Shown piece by piece: positions 20,842 to 24,872 of a stretch of DNA of 24,872 nt. The stretch spans positions 1-24,872 of IMG/VR virus record IMGVR_UViG_3300045257_000216. One strand, written 5' to 3'. Made by a program: the position numbers and the translations under genes. Position 1 is the first letter of the stretch, and the number at the start of each line of letters is the position of its first letter. Below the pieces are notes generated by a model. It was not told the origin of the DNA. It saw only the letters and a list, made by a program, of their open reading frames with translations, and searched no databases. The DNA is from a virus.

Positions 20842-21090
20842 ATGGCAAACAAACTTTCTCAGCTAGTGCGCACGTCGACTGGCGAGGTCGCGACTATCGC
20901 AGCGCTGGCCGATCGCGGACTAATCGAGTTCCGTAAGGTTGAGCGCTTCCACTCGCCACGCTCGCCGAACGGCCACCGTGTAGCTTATTTCGCCGACATG
21001 CGCGGCACGGGAAACGGCGGGGTAACGAGCGGTTGGGAGATTGGCAAGCTCGCCTATCTCTCGCGCACCGGTCAAGATGTCGCCCCATGA
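20842..21090 (+). CDS. Hypothetical protein (82 aa)
   Basis: The ATG at 20842, with AAGGGG 9 bases upstream, gives an 82-residue product: ANKLSQLVRTSTGEVATIAAL near the start, RGLIEFRKVERF in the middle and GWEIGKLAYLSRTG at the end. It looks like a small mixed alpha/beta protein without Cys motifs. It begins the overlapping cassette after a 49-base gap from the HNH-XRE gene. No family recognised. Confidence 0.65.
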   Translation: MANKLSQLVRTSTGEVATIAALADRGLIEFRKVERFHSPRSPNGHRVAYFADMRGTGNGGVTSGWEIGKLAYLSRTGQDVAP

Positions 21091-21308
21091 TCGAGCCGAC
21101 CGCAGAGGATATCGGGCGCATGGTCGTCTATACCGGCAATCGCTATCCCAGCGGAAAAAGAGAAGACGGCGTGATTACCTCGTTCAACGATCATTGCGTC
21201 TTTGTGCGCTACAAGGGCGATCATTTCAGCAAGGCAACATCGCGCCAAGACCTAGAGTGGATTTCACGCAAGACTTGGAGCGGAGGTTACCATGACGGAC
21301 CAGCATAA
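21087..21308 (+). CDS. Small phage protein, DIGRMVVY / SFNDHCVFVRY type (73 aa)
   Basis: ATG 21087 overlaps the previous stop (ATGA). The 73-residue product contains EDIGRMVVYTG, GVITSFNDHCVFVRYKGD and KATSRQDLEW, a pattern I recognise from many short phage proteins of unknown function: a small beta-barrel-like fold ending in a DLEW motif. Its last 17 bases overlap the next gene, whose ribosome site lies inside it. Confidence 0.7.
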   Translation: MIEPTAEDIGRMVVYTGNRYPSGKREDGVITSFNDHCVFVRYKGDHFSKATSRQDLEWISRKTWSGGYHDGPA

Positions 21309-21465
21309 GGGCGCGGCGGTTGAGCGGATGACCTATCAACGCGACGGAGACGCGCGGTGCATCAAACATGGCGCGCTGCTTTTCTCCGAGCGGACATTTG
21401 ACGGCCTTTCGCGCGAAGCGGCGGCGCGTAAGTTGCGCGGTAGCGAGAGGGGGATGACATCATGA
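21292..21465 (+). CDS. Small hypothetical protein (57 aa)
   Basis: ATG 21292 is preceded by a strong GGAGG site (4-6 bases). The 57-residue frame reads MTDQHKGAAVERMTYQRDGD at the start and has ARCIKHGALLFSERTF in the middle and a basic end. It overlaps both neighbours. Charged and soluble; no known motif. The ribosome site and coupling support it although it is short. Confidence 0.6.
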   Translation: MTDQHKGAAVERMTYQRDGDARCIKHGALLFSERTFDGLSREAAARKLRGSERGMTS

Positions 21466-21659
21466 TGGCCTATCACGCGAAGAATCCCGGCGAGGCGATT
21501 GCCGGGCAAATTGCGACGCTGACCAAGGCGTCGCGGACGCTCGCCGAGGCGGTGCTAGCGGTGGTCGACGCGACGGCGGGGCGGGTTCCGACGTGGGGCG
21601 ACGTGGCGATTCTTGCCAAGCTGGTCGACGACGTGAAGCGGGCGGGGCTGGTACCATGA
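21462..21659 (+). CDS. Small hypothetical protein (65 aa)
   Basis: ATGATG at 21462 overlaps the previous stop. The 65-residue product is helical and Ala-rich: GEAIAGQIATLTKASRTLAE and ILAKLVDDVKRAGLVP. It has no predicted membrane segment strong enough to call. Function unknown; it is embedded in the overlapping cassette. Confidence 0.6.
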   Translation: MMAYHAKNPGEAIAGQIATLTKASRTLAEAVLAVVDATAGRVPTWGDVAILAKLVDDVKRAGLVP

Positions 21660-21913
21660 CGCGAAACAATCTTGCGCGGATTTTGGCACCCTACAGCGGC
21701 TCTGGCCGTTCGGAGGCAAAATCCCCCGGTTTTCGAGCTTGCCCTAGCGTGGCGTGGCGGCGCTGTGCCCGTTTTGCCCTTCTGATCGCGCTGGCTGCCC
21801 CGCTCGGCGGCTGCGTCGCCGTTAGCCTGCTCGAATGGGCTGGCGAGGAGGTCCACTGCCAGCCGACCGGGTTTTTTGCCTGTCCGCCTGCGAAGCCGGG
21901 GGCGGCACCATGA
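21656..21913 (+). CDS. Small lipoprotein (85 aa)
   Basis: ATG 21656 overlaps the previous stop. The 85-residue product has an unusually long N-terminal part (about 39 residues) before a hydrophobic segment FALLIALAAPLGGC, whose LGGC (50-53) is a good lipobox, so Cys53 would be lipidated. After it come about 32 residues with two further Cys. Phage lipoproteins include outer spanins and superinfection-exclusion proteins. No inner-spanin partner is seen, and position in an early-type cassette favours a host-envelope function. The true start may lie closer to the signal. Confidence 0.6.
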   Translation: MTRNNLARILAPYSGSGRSEAKSPGFRACPSVAWRRCARFALLIALAAPLGGCVAVSLLEWAGEEVHCQPTGFFACPPAKPGAAP

Positions 21914-22236
21914 GCCGATACCGAAATCTCGACATCTGGCTTACTGACAAGCAAATCGAGGCGCTGGCGAAGACGCGCGACGATCCGACTTGTCACGCCG
22001 TGCTCGCCGCGCTCGACAATCACGACAGCACGCGCGACGTAATCGGAGCGCTGGTTGATACGATTGTCCTGATGGCGCGGCAGAACGCCCATTTTCGCAA
22101 ACTGACGCTCGACATGATCAGGACTCATCCTATGCCAGCGATGATATTTCCGGTCGGCGATGTCGAGCACATCGACGGCGATCCGCTCAACAACGACATT
22201 GAGAATCTGCGGTTTAAGCCGAAAGACAAGCCATGA
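21910..22236 (+). CDS. Phage protein ending in an HNH-nuclease remnant
   Basis: ATG 21910 overlaps the lipoprotein stop (ATGA). The 108-residue product has a helical N-terminal part (LDIWLTDKQIEALAKTR; TRDVIGALVDTIVLMARQNAHF). It then ends abruptly with VEHIDGDPLNNDIENLRFKP, which is the second half of an HNH motif (normally VDHIDGNPLNNRIENLR). The upstream half of the nuclease domain is missing, so no activity is expected. The next gene is an XRE-type HTH similar to the HTH of the HNH-XRE fusion at 20205, suggesting decay or recombination of a similar gene. Confidence 0.75.
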   Translation: MSRYRNLDIWLTDKQIEALAKTRDDPTCHAVLAALDNHDSTRDVIGALVDTIVLMARQNAHFRKLTLDMIRTHPMPAMIFPVGDVEHIDGDPLNNDIENLRFKPKDKP

Positions 22237-22421
22237 CGGCGCTCGAACTCCGCGAATGGCGGGCGCGGCTGAAGTTGACGCGCATCGAGGCCGAGTCGGC
22301 GATCGGGGTCAGCCGCTTTGCGATCCAGCAGTACGAGGACGGCAAACGGTGGGCGGGCGGGCTGCCGGAGTGGCTTCGCAAGATCTGCGCGTACTACGCG
22401 CGATATGGGGGAATCGAATGA
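22233..22421 (+). CDS. XRE-type HTH protein (62 aa)
   Basis: ATG 22233 overlaps the previous stop. The 62-residue protein is a compact Cro/C1-like HTH: LELREWRARLKLTRIEAESAIG, then SRFAIQQYEDGKR with a typical recognition helix followed by YE-G. It resembles residues about 109-160 of the HNH-XRE protein (REWR...T..EA...G...YE.G.R....LP). It may be a regulator of the cassette, or the separated HTH of an ancestral HNH-XRE gene. Confidence 0.8.
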   Translation: MTALELREWRARLKLTRIEAESAIGVSRFAIQQYEDGKRWAGGLPEWLRKICAYYARYGGIE

Positions 22422-22738
22422 CCGACAAATACATCCTCGAGGGGCACGAGGCTGTGCCGTGCGACGATCTCATGGCGTGGGGCCGATGGTACGAGACGGC
22501 CGAGCGACAGGTCGACCGAACCGAGGTCGGACACTTCACGGTATCGACGGTCTTCCTCGGACTCGATCACGGCTGGAGCGAGAGCGGGCCGCCGATCCTC
22601 TTCGAGACGATGATGTTCACGCGGAACGATCAGCGGCGCGCCGAGTTTGAGGACTATCAAACGCGCTGCTCAACTTGGGACGAGGCGGTGGCGATGCACG
22701 CGGAGGCGGTCAGGGTCGCGCGGGCGGCGCTCGACTGA
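22418..22738 (+). CDS. Conserved-type phage hypothetical protein (106 aa)
   Basis: ATG 22418 overlaps the previous stop. The 106-residue product carries VSTVFLGLDHGW, GPPILFETMMF and CSTWDEAVAMHAEAV, a pattern I recognise from a widely distributed phage family of unknown function: a beta sandwich-like core with a C-terminal helix. It is the last gene of the rightward cassette; a GC-rich hairpin follows the stop by 6 bases. Confidence 0.75.
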   Translation: MTDKYILEGHEAVPCDDLMAWGRWYETAERQVDRTEVGHFTVSTVFLGLDHGWSESGPPILFETMMFTRNDQRRAEFEDYQTRCSTWDEAVAMHAEAVRVARAALD

Positions 22739-22744
22739 CGAAAG

Positions 22745-22777
22745 GGCCGGCGCTCGGCAGAGGCCGTCACGCCGGCC
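22745..22777. terminator. GC-rich hairpin between convergent genes
   Basis: GGCCGGCG (22745-22752) pairs perfectly with CGCCGGCC (22770-22777), with CGG/CCG inside the loop. It sits between the end of the rightward cassette and the end of the leftward helicase gene, the right place for a bidirectional terminator, but it has no T-run. Confidence 0.5.
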
Positions 22778-22894
22778 AGTTCGGCGGGCGGGGGAGGGTC
22801 CGCGCCGTCATGCGCGACCTGGGGGAGGCGGCGCACGGTGCGACCCTAGCGCGGCCACGCGGCGCGCGATGTTCAGGATTGAACAGCGAACGAT

Positions 22895-24493
22895 CTAGGC
22901 GTGCCGATCGTCCGCCGCCTTGCGCTTCGCCCAGCGGATGTTTTCCGAGAGGACCCAGCGCGCCACCTCGCTGCTCACCGTGCGTTCGGGCGCGTGCTTG
23001 TACGCATTCGGCCACGTCCCGAGCTTCGTCTTGTACTTCATCGAGGCCCATCCCTCCTTGTAGGCGTGCTCCCGCGCATACTGGCGCAACTCAGCGAAAA
23101 ACTGACCGTTGTGCATCCAGCGACCGCCGATCCAGACGTGATTTGCCGGCCCCGCCTCGCCCTTCGGATTCTTGGCTTTGCCGCGCGCCGTAAGCTCGAC
23201 CAGCACGCCCTCGCTGTTCTCGCCCTGCCACTTCGGCGGCGCCGGCTCATAGCCGCAGTTCGGACATTTCGATTGGCGTGGCGGGCGCAGATAGGCGCAT
23301 TGCGGGCATTCCTTGGGAAGCGCGACCGAGGGCTTTTTGCGCGTGGCTTTGCCGTCGTCGAGAGAGTCGTGAAGGATGTCAGTCACGAATCCGAGTATAT
23401 TGTGCGTATTGCTGTGATCCAGAAAGAGGCAATCCTGCTTGCCTTCCGCCGTGCGCAATCCGCGACCCATGATCTGCACGAACAGCATCTCACTTTTTGT
23501 CGGACGCGCTAGGATGATGCAACGAACGTCCCAGTCTACGCCCTTGGTAAGCGTCCCGATATTGCAGACTATCTTGTACTCTCCGCTGTGAAACTTGCGT
23601 TTTATTTCCAAACGCTCGCCAATTTCCGTGAATGCGTCCTGGTAGCCAGTCGGCACTCCGGCGTCGAGAAACCTTTGCTGCAAGTGCTTGGCATGGGCGC
23701 AATTCACGCCGTAGCACAGCGTTGGCCTGCCCTCGCCGAGCTTCAGCCATGTGTCGACGATGTCGGCGACCAGCGCATCCTTGTTCATCGCCTCGGCAAG
23801 CTGGCCCTCGTGATAATCCCCCGCCACCGTCTTGACGCCCGACAGGTCGGGATGGCCGGGAGCGAAGACCCGGAACTTGCACAACCTCCCTTGGTCTATC
23901 AATTCCTGCGTCGTCGCCACGATGATGAGGTTGTTGAAGTACCTGCCGAGTCCTTTCGTCCATGGCGTCGCCGATAGCCCGATGAACGGCACCATGCGAA
24001 AGTCCGGCTCGGCCATCCACGCGATATGCGCCTTGTGCAGCACATGCGCCTCGTCGATGATCACGATGTCGGCCTTGGGAAAGCGCCGGCGAGCAAGCGT
24101 CTGAACGCTCGCCACCTGCACGGGCTGGTCCCAATCGGTGCGCTCGTGCTGTGCTTGAATGACCCCGATGTTCCTGATGCCGTCGCGCTCGAACGCCTCC
24201 ACCGTCTGCGGGATCAGGTTCAGACTATCGACCACGAAACACACGCGCTTGCCCTTCTCCAGCGCCAGACGAACCACGGTCGCGGCGGTCGAGGTCTTGC
24301 CGGCCCCGGTCGGCGCTTGCAGCATCGGCCTGCGGTAGCCGTCGATGATCGACTGCCGCAATGCCTCGATGGCGCGCTCCTGGTGCGGCCATAGCTGGCG
24401 AGGCTCGTCGGGCTCCCATGAGGCGGGATCGAGCAACTCGGCCTGACGAGGTTGCCACTTACGGTTGTTCTGTCCTTCTGTTTCAAAAACCAT
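22895..24493 (-). CDS. SF2 DEAH-box helicase with zinc ribbon
   Basis: The 532-residue protein has all main superfamily-2 motifs: Q-type LWPHQERAIEAL (34-45), Walker A APTGAGKT (60-67), DEAH (147-150), SATP (174-177), and motif VI QIMGRGLR (340-347). A zinc ribbon follows (Cys396-x2-Cys399, Cys410-x2-Cys413) and then a basic C-terminal domain of about 110 residues. It probably unwinds or remodels DNA during replication or recombination (UvsW/RadD-like), using ATP. ATG 24493 has a perfect AGGAGG. Just upstream lies a repeat array that may be an origin. It is convergent with the small-gene cassette. Confidence 0.92.
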   Translation of the reverse strand: MVFETEGQNNRKWQPRQAELLDPASWEPDEPRQLWPHQERAIEALRQSIIDGYRRPMLQAPTGAGKTSTAATVVRLALEKGKRVCFVVDSLNLIPQTVEAFERDGIRNIGVIQAQHERTDWDQPVQVASVQTLARRRFPKADIVIIDEAHVLHKAHIAWMAEPDFRMVPFIGLSATPWTKGLGRYFNNLIIVATTQELIDQGRLCKFRVFAPGHPDLSGVKTVAGDYHEGQLAEAMNKDALVADIVDTWLKLGEGRPTLCYGVNCAHAKHLQQRFLDAGVPTGYQDAFTEIGERLEIKRKFHSGEYKIVCNIGTLTKGVDWDVRCIILARPTKSEMLFVQIMGRGLRTAEGKQDCLFLDHSNTHNILGFVTDILHDSLDDGKATRKKPSVALPKECPQCAYLRPPRQSKCPNCGYEPAPPKWQGENSEGVLVELTARGKAKNPKGEAGPANHVWIGGRWMHNGQFFAELRQYAREHAYKEGWASMKYKTKLGTWPNAYKHAPERTVSSEVARWVLSENIRWAKRKAADDRHA

Positions 24494-24550
24494 TGCGTTC
24501 CTCCTACTCAGCTAGTCCTGTTACTTCCTTGCTTCCTTCAAGACTCTTTA

Positions 24551-24575
24551 GAAGGGAAGGGAAGGGAATAGAATA
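24551..24575. repeat. 5-base tandem purine repeat (GAAGG)3(GAATA)2
   Basis: Twenty-five bases consist of five 5-base units: three GAAGG followed by two GAATA. One strand is almost all purine. It directly adjoins the 12-base repeat array and may be an unwinding or strand-biased element. Confidence 0.6.
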
Positions 24576-24635
24576 GACCACAGACGTTGTTACAGACTGT
24601 GTCACAGAGATTGTCACAGACTATGTGACAGTTGT
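24576..24635. repeat. 12-base iteron-like array (possible replication origin)
   Basis: Units starting at 24576, 24588, 24600, 24612 and 24624 share the pattern TGTNACAGANTN, exactly 12 bases apart; the first unit is degenerate. The fourth and fifth form a palindrome TGTCACA-GACTA-TGTGACA. Further TGTCAC (24633) and TGTGACA (24647) copies follow. Regular direct repeats beside helicase and replication-type genes resemble iterons, or a multi-site operator. Confidence 0.6.
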
Positions 24636-24643
24636 CACGCGCG

Positions 24644-24872
24644 CTATGTGACATACGGATCATGTCCCTTTCCATTGGGGTCTCCGGCTCGGCGCTCGTC
24701 GCGTAGACGTTGGCGCTCCTTGCGAGCCGCCTCGGTGCGGTCCTTTCTCTCTTCCTTCATCCTACGGGCGTCTAAAACCCCTTGTGCGACAACAACATGG
24801 TGCAACCTTCCATCGGAACACTTGAACCATCCGTGCATTGCGACCGCTCGAACCTTCAGCCACGATTTCATG
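24644..24872 (-). CDS. Partial DUF1376-like replication-region protein (5' end outside window)
   Basis: The frame is open to the right edge; an ATG at 24871 exists but the gene probably starts further right. The visible 75 residues include VRAVAMHGWFKCSDGRLHHV, then VVAQGVLDARR, then a Lys/Arg/Glu-rich helix. The GW..CSDGRLHH-VVAQ segment matches the end of the DUF1376/YdaU domain, found in phage and prophage replication regions next to helicases and loaders. The stop (TAG at 24644-24646) lies among the repeat copies. Confidence 0.6.
   Translation of the reverse strand, partial: MKSWLKVRAVAMHGWFKCSDGRLHHVVVAQGVLDARRMKEERKDRTEAARKERQRLRDERRAGDPNGKGHDPYVT

Noticed and set aside
24576-24653. 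CRISPR-like array
   Set aside because: Repeats are only 12 bases and contiguous, with no spacers and no cas genes; iterons or operators fit better.
1-24872. Repeated GGACTAGC near several leftward gene starts (8150, 17885, 24511)
   Set aside because: Distances to the starts differ, and further copies occur inside coding sequence; probably chance.

Overview
The window is part of a tailed double-stranded DNA phage genome (Caudoviricetes; free phage or prophage cannot be decided). It carries a large terminase, a portal of roughly P22-like size, a candidate scaffold, an HK97-fold-type major capsid protein, several HNH endonucleases, a DEAH helicase and many very small ORFs. High GC, GC-rich third codon positions, Shine-Dalgarno sites and a lipoprotein signal suggest a high-GC Gram-negative host, plausibly a proteobacterium. 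No host gene, tRNA, integrase, lysis gene or CRISPR array was recognised.

Layout. (1) 1-3236, leftward: virion genes (partial structural protein, major capsid protein, HNH endonuclease, scaffold candidate, two small proteins) preceded by an 11-residue Arg/Lys peptide ORF. (2) 3407-5446, rightward: a small HTH protein and the portal, inverted relative to terminase and capsid. (3) 5443-17051, leftward: the terminase operon. It runs from the large terminase through small phage genes, a second HNH endonuclease, a B12-type radical SAM protein, a glycosyltransferase, a two-subunit thiamine-diphosphate enzyme, a PLP/PMP-type sugar 3-dehydratase, a GDP-mannose-4,6-dehydratase-like SDR and an HD hydrolase. 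Thirteen consecutive gene junctions here are 4-base stop/start overlaps. (4) 17088-18135, leftward: tandem hairpins, an Ig-like protein, an RHH protein and a 54-residue protein. (5) 18207-18793, rightward: candidate promoter, strong hairpin and two basic ORFs. (6) 18794-19583: about 790 bases without a convincing gene but with several repeats. (7) 19584-22738: a leftward RHH gene divergent from a rightward early-type cassette that starts with an HNH-XRE fusion. (8) 22745-24872: terminator-like hairpin, leftward SF2 helicase, a 12-bp iteron-like array and a partial DUF1376-like protein, together a candidate replication region.

The most notable content is the sugar cassette. The DegT-fold enzyme has His where aminotransferases have the PLP-binding Lys, as in ColD/RfbH 3-dehydratases. 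It is coupled to a Gmd-like SDR and lies next to a compact E1-alpha/E1-beta-like pair. Inference: the phage makes a 3,6-dideoxy, possibly two-carbon-branched, nucleotide sugar during late expression, for the glycosyltransferase to place on host envelope glycan or on the virion. This is a prediction from motifs and order, not a demonstrated pathway.
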